A DNA stretch of 64,000 nt from positions 15,371,501-15,435,500 of the forward strand of contig NC_064437.1 of NCBI RefSeq assembly GCF_023343835.1, in the 5' to 3' direction. Below are positions 50,901 through 62,569 of this stretch, in pieces (within the stretch, counting starts at the first letter, position 1; each line of letters starts with the position of its first letter). Below the pieces are notes generated by a model that saw nothing but the letters and a program-made list of their open reading frames with translations, was not told the origin of the DNA and did not search any database. Source of the stretch: Lagopus muta. Lineage: Eukaryota > Chordata > Aves > Galliformes > Phasianidae. The position numbers and the translations under genes were made by a program.

Positions 50901-53900
50901 TGACATCTCAACACCTTACTTGTATGGAGCATGTGTGGGTAGCCACATAGCTGACAATTCTGATGTACAACATATGATCATCATGATATGCTTCCTTTCA
51001 GGAACTCCATTTTTTGGTAGACAAAAGAACTGAAGTACTCATTTTTGTGGTTTAACCTGGCTGGTAGTTACACACCACAATGCCATGGGATGGCCGAGAG
51101 AATGGAAAAGGGGAAAAGGAGGAGAACTTATCAGCTGAGGTAAGGGCACTTCAACAATAAATATAAAAACAACACAACCATTGAAAAAACCACCAAACCA
51201 CAGCACACAAAAGGGGAAAAAACAACACAAAAACAAATGAGTAAGTGATGCATTAGTAATTGATGCACAGGGCAACTGCTGACCTCCAGCCAAGCCACGT
51301 CCAAACAGGCCCCAAGCAGCAGCAGCAGCCACCCCTGCCACTGCCGATGCCATATGGACGGGCACTCCTTCAGTAGGCTGAGGCCACCTGATCAGTTTCT
51401 GCCACGGCAGTGAGCTTACTGGCAGGGCAGTGTCAGAAGCAGAGAAGTCCTTGACTGGGTACGAGCAGTGCTCAGCAATAACTAACACTGTGGTATTACC
51501 AACATTATTGTCATCTCAAAGCCAAAACACAGCACCGTGCCAGCTACTAGGAAGAAAATTGACTCTATCTCTGCTGAAACCAGAATGCTCATGAATTTAT
51601 TTCAGTTATCTTAACATTACATGTTTTGGGAACGTCTGTTGGATAGCAGTATTTCATTTCCCAGAGGTAAGTGCTTGGGCTTTGCTGCCTTCTCAAAAAG
51701 CAACATTATTTTTGATCCATTTAACTCATCACCTCCATGTTTTGTAGCTATAATAGGAAGCAGTTGCATAACGAGCTCACACATTTCTGTAGCTATGCCA
51801 TATGGTCCTGTGGTTTGCATACTGCAGACTGAAGAATAATTGAAATGCAGTCATCCAAATTCTGCCCAGAAAGCAAAGTGTTTGGCTTGCACACATTCTA
51901 TCTGGAACACAGCTACACCAAATTGCAGTATTAAAATATTTCCTCACAGAGGACATGAAGGAAAGCCACAGAGTCTGAAAACTGGGTTTTGACTTGAGGA
52001 AATGTAGGAGTACTTTTGGAAAAAAAACAACAACAAAAACTAACGTACTACATCCTACCCCTCAAAAACATAAACAAAGCAAGCAACCAGTTACAGGCAA
52101 CATGACAACAATAATGTTTTCCAGATAAGCTTCTGCTGCTTAGTGGAGCATTAGAGACTTACAGCATTTGAGGGTTCAAAAAGTTTGTTTTTAAATGGCT
52201 GTCCCACCTATTCCAGATACAGCCATCTTTTCTGCTTGTACTGTCCCTGATGTGTCTGGAGACCACTTGTCTGCCACTTTATCACATAGGGACTTACCAC
52301 ACGGAGAAACAGAAAGAGCTGTTTCCCATGCTCCAGCTCACAAGTGCACGTGCACTGTGTACTTGTAGCACGTGTGCTCTTAGAAGAGTGGCAAAGGACA
52401 GCTCTGTGTGGTACTGAACTGAGGTGTGCACCTGATTGCTGGTCATCATGAGGAAGCCTGACACCCTGAGCAGATAGTGGAAATGTTCAGCTGCCTGTCA
52501 GAAATCCCAAGCTGTCCCTCATCTTGCAAGTTTCTCCACTGAAATAACAACAGAGCTGAAAGTTTCTGAGGATTTGGACTTATTTTCTAATCACAGGCTG
52601 CCTATTTTGACACTTCCGTATGTTTGGGATGGGAACAAGGAGGTGGCAGAAGAAACCAAACAGGATTCTCACATCATCGCATTGCTGGCCATGTGCTGGA
52701 GCCTGAAAAAAGGACTTCAGCATTTTAACACAAACATTTCACAGGACAGAAGCCACAATAAACTTCAATGTTTTCCTGTGCCAGCCTGGAGAAGTTATCA
52801 CCTTTTCATGTAATTAGCTAAGTTGGTTGTTACAGCTTTCCACATAAAAAGAAAAACAATTTCATTGCTGTGATTACTTGTAGCTGAGAGTAAAAGAAAA
52901 AAAAAAAAAAGAACAATATCAGACAATTTTCTTGAAAAATAAATGGATCAGTCAAGTTGCTGAATTCTCACGAGAGAACTCATCCTTGAAATTTAATATA
53001 GTATAAGCTCAGCAGTGTACCAGTGCACACTTTAAATAATGCTTTTCCAAGACACGTTATCCTCTCCTTTTAATGAAAGCAAAAAAAAAAAAAGAAAAAA
53101 AAAAAACCACAAAGAAGAAAAAAAAAAAAAACCCACAGTAAGCTACATATCTATGTATCTAAGTTCAGTAACTATCACCTCTGCAGCCGTGCATTGCAGC
53201 AGTACTGGAGACTTAAAGGTACAACTACATCAAGTATGAACACATTGCAAGAAATTAACTGCTTTTCTTAGATTTTAGCATTGTTACCCCAAGGAGAAAA
53301 CAAAGTAATGACAGAAGAATTAAGTATATGACAATCAGCACTGATAGTTGTTCTGATTTACTGCTGCACTGGGAGATCTTACAATCATGTTATTTAGTTG
53401 CCTAGACTAGGGCTTGAGGTACCCAATGTAAATTTCTATATTTGTCTTTTGGCAAAAGGACCTGGGAATGTGAACCATGAATACATACAGCTACACACAG
53501 ATGCCAGGCTAGAAAAACAGACACCAAGAGCTACCAATAAAGAATGCTTTCACAGAGAGCCTCTTGTATACGTTACCTGTAAAAGAGAGGTACTGGAGAA
53601 GCGAAATGGCAGTCACTGTACTTCTTCCTCAATAAAATTCAGCCATTATTACATCTGTGTCAGGGCACACACAGAAAGCCAGCAGCTCCACTGGTGGCAG
53701 TAAGGAGGGATGCTGGGGTTGGGCAGGACACATCCCACCACCACAGCTGGGAGCAGGGCAGGGAGAATCCTGGGGAGCCAAGACAGCCCCAGCCCTCACC
53801 TGGCACCTCCCTGGGTTGTGACAGCCCAAGGTTGGGCCAGGATGTCAGGACCCAAGTCCTGTCTAGTTCAGAGCAGTAGCCTAAGCAGACTCCTGGGTAC

Positions 53901-56900
53901 CAAGCTAGGACTAAACAGGGCCCAGCAGTGCCTTCTGGACCCTAGCAAGTCTGAATATCTTTACCACTTCAAAAACAGCTTCACAATGACAATAATAAAA
54001 TCACCCTAACAATGTCCCTGACTTTCCTCCCTTTGGAGAGGTAGGAGTAAAATTCCCATCAATCTCAGTAATGCAAATTAGCATCTATCCCCTATCAGGA
54101 GAGGAAAAAAAGGAACTATCTCTAAATGTTTGGATCAGTAGCTTACCCCTTACACTCCAGCCTACAAGATGATTTAATGTGCAGAACACTCATGCTGTAA
54201 CATTCTGCACTTACACTTTCAGTAGATGAAATGTAACTGAATACCATAGGCACATTTTCTGAGTTTGCCCGTACTTTTGCTGCCAACCTTATTAGAACAC
54301 CACAATAGTCTACAATTCTACTTTCTAGATGATTTACAAGATATTTTTTTTCCAATGATCAAACCCAAAGATGGGTGCACAAGATTTTTGCACCTCAAGA
54401 TTTTTTTTTCCTTTCCTTTTTTGCAAATAAAGCTTCTGAAGAAGTAGAATTTGTGTCTGTTTTAAAAGAGAATTTTTTTGGCTTATCAAATGTTTGTAAA
54501 CCTCAGAAGTTGCTATCCTTGGCTCCAAAGCTGTCATAGACAACTCAGCAAAACAAATGTTTATACTTACACTACACCGTGGTTTGATTCTGCTTATTGT
54601 AAATAATATCATGAACAGGCAGCAAACACATATTGTTGGAGGAATAATGGCATTCCTTCTGTCTTAATACTTTAGCTAGTATTCAATATGAAGAGAATTA
54701 AAGAATCTCCTGGGAAAAAAAAATTAACTGTATTGTCTTCAAAATAAAAACAAACTCCAGAAATGAAAGCTATCATACTACAATTATTCGTTCTTCAAAA
54801 AATAACACAGTGAGTACTTTAGATTTACTGCTTTCAGAGCTTATTCAATATTATCAAAACAGATAGCAATAAAGCCTGTGGTCGTACACATGTAATGCAA
54901 TGGGAAGTGCAGTGAGAGCAGAGCAGCAAGGTCCTAGGTTTTAGCAAGTGAGGACTTGCTCAAATGCAACAGCTGTAGTCACAGAAACAAAGGAAGGAAG
55001 CTGCTTACCTGCAGAAGGCTTCAGGTATGCAGAGATCTCCAGTGATACACCCTTGTCTCCACTGCCAAGCCTTAAATGAGCTCTGGGAAGGGCTGGATCC
55101 TGGCTTCAATCCCTCTGGTCACTCAGAGGCATTGAATGCACCTGAGCTCACCTGGATTGGCCCTGCTTCTCCCACAGGTACTCAATCACTGTTTCAGGCT
55201 GTGACTTGCACTTCTGCTACAACGAGCTAGCATAAAAGATGTTTCTTGAACTTCCTAAGAAGATCATGTGCAGAATGGATCAGAATTGATGTATGATTAC
55301 ATTTTGCCCTGACTAGCATTAGGTATGTCCATAACAGCTACATGCAGGTAAACATTTTCAGAACACCTGTTATCTCACTGACTCTGTCAGCCAATACTGT
55401 ATCCTTCGGAGGAAAATAATTACTAAGGAACATTCATTGCTGCTCTTCTAAACACACATGCCTACCCAGCACACACAACCCAATTCAGTGCCTTCAGGAT
55501 GGTTACATATGCTTAAAGTTAACTGCCCACTGAATTGCTTGGTTGGATTATGTTCAGTGCAGCTCACAAATCCTTATTTCAAATGCAAAATAAATTATTT
55601 TAAGAACAGTAATGTATATGTTTACAGGTTAATAGTCCTGATAACTCTGAGATGTTGAGAGGCTTCTACAAGATGTGCTCCATGGTCTTGTTTCTACAGA
55701 AACACAAAATTCAATGTATATCTAATTGACAATGTCAGAATACAATTTTTCCCACAAAATATCTTCACCTCTTGACACAAACTTAAGCAGCTTAGATTTA
55801 CTGGACTACTTCTAATTTGCATTAGTTTTGCTATGGCAGATTTCAAATGTACAGGAGACTAAAATGCTGCTTGGATTACAGCATATAGTGATAAAATGAA
55901 ACAAAACTCTAAGGGCTGAACTGTAATACTCAGCAGGTATTTCCCTTCTGGTGTTTTTCCCTTAAATTACCATTGGTTTAGGTCATATACAGGCATTTAG
56001 GTACTGTTGTGTAATAGAATTGAACACCTCATGTCTGCATTGTTCTCTGTGTCTCATACTGCAAAACTTCAAGGAGAATTCAGTGCCAGTATTTCAGAAA
56101 GTGCCTATTTAAAGTGCAGTATAGATACCCAACTCTAACAAAGCAATTTACACAAATTTCACTTGGTCTCTTTAGCCTGATATTGCTGAAGAAAACACCT
56201 GAGTTCCTAAAGTCCCCCTAATGTACACTTGAAGAGGCTGATATTTTGACTAAGTAGAGCATTAGGGCATCTCTGCTCTACATAAACATATCAGGAGGCC
56301 AGGTTTCAGTGCCAGGGCTCAGTCCCACAGGCAGCCAAGCCTCATTCACAGCTCTGGTGGATTTGAGTTCACCTCTGGAGTATTTTAACCACGATCTGTA
56401 GCTGAAGGGAAAATTAAATGCTGATGGTTTAAAGACCAGAGAGCTTCAGGCTCTGCATTATAACATCATACACGCAGCTATACTAGGTCTGCACACCAGC
56501 ACCTCTGCACAGAAGAGAACGTTTTCACCACATTAGTCTTTCTTAGCCATATTCCCATTACTCAAAATTATTTCAGCATGTATGATAACACACAGGTATT
56601 AAATTGCTTTGTTCCTTTCATACGCAGTGCTTGGAACACAGTGATGGGGACTGGGTTTAGTCCATTTCCCAGAAAGTGCCTCTACCAAGAAGAAACATAC
56701 AAAGAAAAGTGTATTTCATCTGTATAACCCAATGCTACAATTACAATCATATAATATCTAATTATGTACTCCATAAATCTTCATATTTTGTTATGAAGCT
56801 CATAATAACAAAATCTGATAAATAGATTCTCTCCCTGGCCACTACCAATTGAGTAGAAAAAAATACTTATTTATGAAGTTTTATTAATAAAATGTGAATA

Positions 56901-59900
56901 ATTCAAACGGCTTCTTCAGTGAAGAAACAGCAGTAGAGTATGCTCTTATTTGCATATAGATGAAATGATGCTTTAGTGTCAGAGTGAAGAATTAAATAAT
57001 ACGAATTCTTACAGTGCAATCCTGACAGCCTCATAAATATCATGGTCATAAGTTGCAGTTTCCTAAAATCTCATTTTATCTTTTATTACAAAAATATGAC
57101 CAAAGGGCCAAGTTCTTCTCATTTTACATGTGTGAGTATTCCCAATGACAACATAATTATGCAGTAAGTGAGGTTACCAGACTCAGCTTTATGTCAGATA
57201 AAGGAGCAAAAGCACAGTGTTATCGACGTATCTATTAGGAGAACAGAATCATTTAACTATTAAAAAAGCACACCTTATATGCTGGTGAAATGTAGAAAAC
57301 AATGACAACTGTAGCTCTACATTCAAACAGATGTTTCACATACCAATAATATATAATACAGGCAAAAGAAAAGCACTCAGTTTAATATTCATAAGATGCC
57401 AGTTTTCCCCTTAGCCACGTAGGAACCATTTTGGCCAGGCCCTGTATTCCTGTTAAGCTATAAGCAATCACAGAAATTGCAGCACATACAAGAATATTCA
57501 AATTACTTTAAATGGATAGTTGCTGCCAAGGAAAGCTTTAATTTTGTCTAAAAGTTGAAAAAGTCTCTGAAGCATCACTCCAGACCAGCTATACTGCTTT
57601 GCTTCTGGCTGTATGTCTCAGTCTTTTGTCGAGGCACGGCTGTTGAGCTGATCCTGTAACAGACTGCAGTAGCAGAGTATGGAAGGACAAGATTTGGGTA
57701 GAAAGAGCTCAGGTGCACAAAGTGCATTCTTCTATGTGGCAAATAAAGGCAAGGGCTGGAGACTCTCCTTGAAGTGCTCTGAGAGATATTGAGTAATCTG
57801 AGACAAAAAGTGGGTGCAGTCATCTCCCCTTTACCTACAATTTTTCTTTCCCATCCCACAGCGCAGTGCTGAGGAAGAGGGACAGGGCAATCAAAGATGG
57901 AAAAGGCATACAAAGAAAGGAAAGTCAGATGTGGGGCGGTAGTAAGAAAAAATTATTTATTGAGTTTGCGAAGAGCTTGTAAATATAGAAATTTATTTAC
58001 AAAATATAGCAAAGATGAAGACATCAAGAGCCAAGAAATCCACCACAGCCCTCATCTGCTTTTTTTTTTTCCAAGAGTTAATTGTTGTTAGCAGTACTGA
58101 GTTGAGTACTGATAGACAACACTATCTGAACTTGCTTGGGTCCACCTACCAGGAATTATTCCCTCCTACACCACTTTTTGGTAGATTTAAAGAGCCCTAA
58201 CATTCAAATATTTTTTTCTGTACATTTACGTATACACTGCTGTGAACTCAACTTTCAATCCATTTGGTTCAGTAGTTAAAATTTTAATTCTTCAATTACA
58301 TAGCATTTTCTTTGACAGGTCTTTTCTGTACTCATTTCATTCTTCTGATATCTATCTTGCAGAGCACATTATGCTTGAATCACCTTCATGATTTCTACAC
58401 ATATGTAAAAATTGCCACCATTAACATCTGCACTCCGCCTATGCAACAAGGTTTGCACGGACCCTTTTTGCTACAACATCACACTTGGAACTTGTGTTCA
58501 GTTATTTGCCAGTTTACTTACTGGCCCTCTTCAAACTTTTCCATTGTGTAGGATAACCACATAAGATTACTCTTAGGTATATGTCTTTTACTGACCTTAT
58601 TAAAACATAATTTATTTGAATGGGACCTAGATTATGAAAGGTCAAGAATTCCTCTGCATCTTTGGGGTAATTTTTATGTCTATTTTTAACTCTCTCTAAA
58701 TAGGCTGTAGAAGCTGCTATATTATAGTATATTTTCTGACACAATATTTTTTGACATTTCAGATAGGTCTAACTGATCAGAAAATACTGGCATAGACAGT
58801 CATTGCCACATCCAAGCACATTATTCTTGGGCTCCCTAGCATCACAAAATAAACTCATTTGCATGTGAGAGCAAAGCTGGCAATCTCAGCTTTCATGTAA
58901 AATGGTTAAGGTATGGAAATGGAAAATGAAAAACAGAAAGAAAAAGCCTAGTCCCATGGTTTTCAAATCAATCTCTTCGTGTTAGTGCAAGACTCATGAG
59001 TCCTGAATGATTGAATTTGACAGTATTCCTAAAGGGCACAATAGCATGAAGAGATTTGTCTCAACCTGGTGCTAAAGAGAGAAAATTCTGCCATAGAATC
59101 ATGTTGCTTGACAATAAGAGGAATTAAGTTAGGAAACATGACATTTAGGCTAATGAAGACTGAATAACATATTCAACAGCCTATATTAACATTAAAGTGT
59201 ACACACTGGTATACGTATGTATTGTCAGGGCAATAAAAACTTGTAATATACTATTAGTATACTAAATAGTTTCTAATTTCTCACTCTTAAGTTTCTAATT
59301 TATGAGTAAATATTTTTGGGACTAGTGGGATGGAAGGATCTCCTACCTCTGTCTGTGCTGAAAACATTCCTCAGTTATCTTTTTGAGATCTTTCCTTTGA
59401 GACTGAAGCACAGTAGAAGTACAAGGAGACTCATGCTAGCTTAACTGACCTAAGAAGAAGTTAATAGCTGTGTTCTGGCATCGACACAGACTATTTTAGA
59501 TCTGTCAACAACAACAACAAAAAATAAAAAACTGATTCACCTGCAGATTCTGGCAGCAGTAGATGCAATCTCACAGTAAAGTTTTGATCCTTTCTTGGAG
59601 AGCTCCCAGAGGTTGGCTTTGGCAATTGCTTGTCAGCCTTAAGCAACGTTCTTCTTGGGCCTGGCTTGTCATTTGGCTTCTCATCCTACAGATCCAACCT
59701 AGAGATAAAGCCACAAAGAGGGGACAGTTCAGCACTTTGACTTGTAGAGCATTAGACATGCTGCTTTGTTTGTCATATTTGGCTGATGCAATTTCTTCTC
59801 TTTTGTTCTGAGAAGCTCTGCCTTAGTACATTGTTAGAAGTGGAAATTCAATGTTGAATGAGAAGAGGGAGACTTCTCTGTCCCAACAGCAAAGAAGGAA

Positions 59901-61755
59901 AGGGATTTCTGCTTTCCCAAGCCAGCATAAAAGGAGCATTTCTCATGCTTTAGCAAAGGCACAGAAGCTGTTTTACATATTTTACAGTCATTCTGAATAA
60001 AATTAGCTAGAGATACTTAAGCAAGGATTAAGGAAATTGAGTGAAAAAGGTATACATGATCTATTATTTTTTTGTTAGGATGTACATGAAGAAAGACACT
60101 GTTGAAGGGGTGAATTTTGGGAAGATATTTTTATGAAAGTCACAGCCAGCTTGACTGAACTTCTCTCTTAAGCAGATGAGAAGCTAGAACGTAAAAAGCA
60201 CTTTTAGAGATAAATGAAGGTGAGCATTAAGGTTGGCATTTCTGGCAGACTAAGGAGGACAATAAAATAAGAGGCAATATTACATTATATTGCAAGTGCA
60301 GTTATGCTTATGAAACAAATATTAGTAAATTGGACATAGCGGAGAAGAAGAAAATGGAAAGACAGCACAAGGGAATACAATGCATTTACACCAATAGGAA
60401 ATAAGAAAATGGAGAGGAACAAGTGATCAAGGCAGATAAATCATGAGGGTCTAAATGAAAAAGCTTTTAGGTGCTGGAAGGAAGAAACTAGAGGTATAAC
60501 AGAGAAAGAAACCACAGCTCTGTAGAACCTATTTTAGAAGATAAAATGAAAGGGATTTGTCACTGCCCATGAACGCAAGCGAAGCAATAGTGAGAAAAGT
60601 AGTATCGGTATTGCTAACAGAAATGCCAAGAACAGAAGCTTCATAGAAGGGGTGATGGTTCAGTACGTAGATTCCCACAGCACAAAAGCAGACAGGGCAA
60701 GAGGCAGGCTGTGATTCTGGCCATGAGGCAGCAGGGCTGAACACACATAATCACCAGATCTTTTGCAAATATGAATTTGAAAGTTATGGCTATACAGTGC
60801 AATGGAATGCTCAGCAGGTAACACCGTCCCACCAGGCTAACTGAAAATGGCAGTGCCTGATGCTAGCAGCAGGACAGTCCTGCTCGAATGAACACTTACA
60901 TAACGCTTCCAACTTCTAGAAGATTACATGGATAAAAGAAAGCAGAATTTGTCATTATTTTGTCATTATCCCTCATTTAATTCATGTTTGCTATAATCTG
61001 CTCTTAAATACCCTCACCCTTAACCTAAATTGTTAAGCCTTACTGTAATTTAACTGAGCAAAACCTCTGAGCAAAAGCTGCTGCACTGCTTTGTTAAGAT
61101 GTCTGAACAAAAGGTGCCAATTAGAACTGTTGGGGAAAAAGATAACCCGTCCCACAGAAAACACAAAAGCAGCTGAGCAACATATCTGGGCACCCTCTTT
61201 CGAAACCGTGTAACAGGAGACCACGCAGCTCGGTAAAGGCAGCGGAACCTGTTTCTGCTTTGAAGTTCTCTGAGTGCTGTGAGGCGGCAGCCGAATGGCA
61301 GCGCTGCCCTGGGAACCTCGGCAGCATCAGGGGTTCTTGTTCTTCACCAAGGGATGAAGTTACTTGTGCACAAATGCAGAAGAGACAGTCTTTAATAAGA
61401 ACGACGCTTATTTTTCACCTCAAAATAACGACAAAAAGTCTGGATAAAAGAAAAAAAAAAAAAAACAACAAAAAACCCCAAACCAAACTCCACACAAACA
61501 ACAACGTACATGGAGTAGCTTCACGGACTCCCGAAGAATTGAGCTGAATTGAAGGCAGATCTGAAGAGAACCAGATCTTACCCCCGGCTGGCAATTATTT
61601 CGCAATAACCCCACACACAGAGAACAAGATTTACGCGGGCCGTTATCCAGCAGACACTGCGGCCCACACGGGAGGCCTAGCAGGGCCCCGCCGCCACACA
61701 GCTCTCCCCCCGCTCCAGCAGATCCCAGGGCAGCCCCGCGGCCGCAGGACGGCAC
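44521..61755 (-). CDS. Unrecognised multi-exon gene (span of supported exons)
   Basis: I do not recognise this gene. Eight open segments on the minus strand (61582-61755, 59541-59685, 58522-58704, 54147-54324, 51621-51821, 49135-49233, 47421-47643, 44521-44935) have plausible splice sites. The first six are phase-compatible in series, as are the last two. Between 49135 and 47643 the phase does not join, so an exon is missing or a boundary is wrong. The joined reading is about 400 residues or more of ordinary, non-repetitive composition, with no signal peptide, transmembrane segment or motif I can name. A start codon was not found; the 5' end lies in a CpG island. It runs in the same direction as HFM1 and ends about 5 kb upstream of its first exon. 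It could be a fast-evolving gene, a lineage-specific one, or a known gene I fail to identify. A functional link with HFM1 is not shown by the sequence. Confidence 0.6.
47421..47643 (-). CDS. Unnamed gene, internal coding exon
   Basis: It encodes DATYSLAVEIIVVKRWLVFK, YKYVIYNCQDFHYETE and KSRKECCTFKVSFEY. The acceptor is GTGGCTTCAG and the donor ACAAG/GTTCTC, which is weak and follows a T13 run that would encode Phe repeats. With this donor the phase matches the terminal exon. The true boundary may be earlier, and the T-run is a likely place for sequence error. Confidence 0.55.
49135..49233 (-). CDS. Unnamed gene, possible internal coding exon
   Basis: It encodes EIKLFKLKVIWGKQDSCLTS then LFYAFLKSMNS. 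The acceptor TTCTGCTTCAG is strong and its phase fits the exon at 51621. The donor is CTAG/GTACAT; a second in-phase donor (TTTAG/GTGTTG) would extend it to 49096. The downstream phase does not match the exon at 47643. Confidence 0.45.
49596..49615. repeat. C homopolymer, 20 bases
   Basis: An uninterrupted run of twenty C in an intron of the unnamed gene. Runs this long are unusual and error-prone in sequencing. Confidence 0.95.
51046..51586 (+). mobile_element. Solo LTR of an avian endogenous retrovirus family
   Basis: It begins TGTGGTTTAACCTGGCTGG and ends with the blocks CAGTGCTCAGCAATAACTAA, AGCTACTAGGAAGAAAATTG and CTGAAACCAG, the order I know from a widespread avian LTR family. It contains A-rich sequence and an AATAAA but no retroviral genes. 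CTCAT occurs just outside both ends (51038-51042 and 51588-51592), a possible target duplication. It lies about 35 bases downstream of an exon of the unnamed minus-strand gene. Confidence 0.75.
51621..51821 (-). CDS. Unnamed gene, internal coding exon
   Basis: It encodes TGPYGIATEMCELVMQLLPI, TKHGGDELNGSKIMLLFEKA and KHLPLGNEILLSNRRSQN, a helix-rich segment. The acceptor is TCAGTCTGCAG and takes one base, exactly what the exon at 54147 leaves. The donor AT/GTAATG is modest. The solo LTR starts about 35 bases further downstream in the intron. Confidence 0.6.
54147..54324 (-). CDS. Unnamed gene, internal coding exon
   Basis: It encodes SRIVDYCGVLIRLAAKVRAN, SENVPMVFSYISSTESVSAE and VLHIKSSCRLECKG. 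The acceptor is ATCATCTAG and the donor GGG/GTAAGC is strong. Phase agrees with the exons at 58522 and 51821. Confidence 0.62.
54400..58500. other. Long intron of the unnamed gene, nothing firm
   Basis: No exon is needed here for phase. A 34-base segment near 57840 with good-looking acceptor (TCTTCCTCAG) and donor (GTAG/GTAAAG) and a GC-richer patch at 55.03-55.21 kb were seen but not assigned. Confidence 0.4.
58522..58704 (-). CDS. Unnamed gene, internal coding exon
   Basis: It encodes YLERVKNRHKNYPKDAEEFL, TFHNLGPIQINYVLIRSVKD and LRVILCGYPTQWKSLKRA. The donor GCCA/GTAAGT is excellent. The acceptor is taken as CTTCTACAG; several AGs in the same phase lie within 40 bases upstream, so the start may shift by whole codons. 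Confidence 0.6.
59541..59685 (-). CDS. Unnamed gene, coding exon near the 5' end
   Basis: It encodes DEKPNDKPGPRRTLLKADKQ then LPKPTSGSSPRKDQNFTVRL and HLLLPESA, a basic Pro-rich linker followed by a beta-like strand. The acceptor is GATCTGTAG (a T-rich tract lies just upstream) and the donor CTGCAG/GTGAAT. It starts in phase 0 and leaves one base. A different frame of the same stretch is also open but has no matching splice phase. Confidence 0.6.
61582..61755 (-). CDS. Unnamed gene, possible first coding segment
   Basis: A GC-rich open stretch ends in a donor GGGG/GTAAGA at 61582 in phase 0, which matches the exon at 59685. It reads CLLDNGPRKSCSLCVGLLRN and NCQPG before the donor. No in-frame ATG occurs before an upstream TGA. 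Initiation may therefore be at a spliced upstream exon, for example one ending at the GTG/GTGAGT site at 61789, or translation may begin further downstream. Confidence 0.4.
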
Positions 61756-62560
61756 GGATCAGAGCGGAGCGGCAAGCGCACAACTCACCACCCCTGCTGC
61801 CGGCCGGCCGCCTCTCGGGGCGGGCCTCCCGCGCTGCCTACCAATAGCAGCGCGTCTCCCCGCGACCCGCCGTCCCATTGGCCGCGGCCGCGGCTTCCGC
61901 CGAGGGCCGGGATTGGTCGCGGAGGGGCGGTCGGCAAAAGGCGGCAGCGGGCAAAACTTCGGCGCATCGCGGCGGCCGCGTGAGTGAGTCCCGCGCGCGT
62001 CCCCGGGCCCCCTCGCGCCCCCGCTCCTCGCTGCACTGCGGCCGGTCCCGCGCGGCCTTCTGTTAGGCATCGACGCGGCTCGCTCGTCCCCCGCCTCCGC
62101 TGCGGTCCCTCGGCGCTTCTCCTGCAGCCCGTCCTGGGGAGGCCCCGCCGCGCCGGGCCGATACCCGCGTGTGATCCCGGCAGGGCGGGGCGGGAGGGCT
62201 GCGGGACGTGGGCCGGCGGCCCCGCTTCTCCGTGCTCGACGGGGGAGCAGCCCGCGGGGTCCGGCCCCGTTTCCCGCACGGCGCGTGCCTCGAAGCTCCG
62301 GCCCGCCGCTATTGGTGCCCGCGGCATGGCGTGTCTGACCGGGAGCCTCGCTGCGAGGGCTGCGCATAATGCTAACCCGCCGTGACACGTTCCGCGTGTT
62401 CGCCCTTTGTCTGCGAGTACCGGCCTTCTCTAGCTCGAGTCCTTCGTGCGCTGTTGGTGCTGCTCGAGTCGCGGTGCTCCCGGTGGCTCTGTGGCAGTTG
62501 GCGATGCTGCAGCCGAGGATGGCCGCTAAGCGCTCGGGACCTGACCCGAGAGGCCCTGGA
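61640..62560. promoter_or_regulatory. CpG island, probable bidirectional promoter
   Basis: About 0.9 kb of very GC- and CpG-rich sequence. It holds CCAAT at 61842 and ATTGG (inverted CCAAT) at 61876 and 61913, spaced about 35 bases, a pattern typical of NF-Y-driven divergent promoters; another ATTGG is near 62312. Donor-like sites occur on both strands (minus GTG/GTGAGT at 61789; plus CCGC/GTGAGT at 61979). Leftward it would serve the unnamed gene. Rightward it might serve CDC7, by analogy with human gene order. Confidence 0.65.
61900..61979 (+). other. Candidate first exon of a rightward transcript
   Basis: Within the CpG island a plus-strand segment ends at a GC/GTGAGTGAG donor. It has no ATG, so it would be an untranslated first exon. 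I see no coding exon for it before the window ends. CDC7 is the expected neighbour from human synteny, but nothing here proves it. Confidence 0.3.
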
Positions 62561-62569
62561 GCTGTGTGA

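Noticed and set aside
51039-51488. A 149-codon minus-strand frame
   Set aside because: It lies almost wholly within the solo LTR and has no splice support.
54334-54612. A minus-strand segment reading MTALEPRIATSE with an acceptor-like TATGACAG
   Set aside because: The donor GAG/GTTTAC is weak and the phase does not match the exon at 54324.
57575-57913. A 112-codon minus-strand frame
   Set aside because: Phase does not require an exon here and its residues look random. Only a short segment near 57840 has paired splice-like sites, not enough to call.
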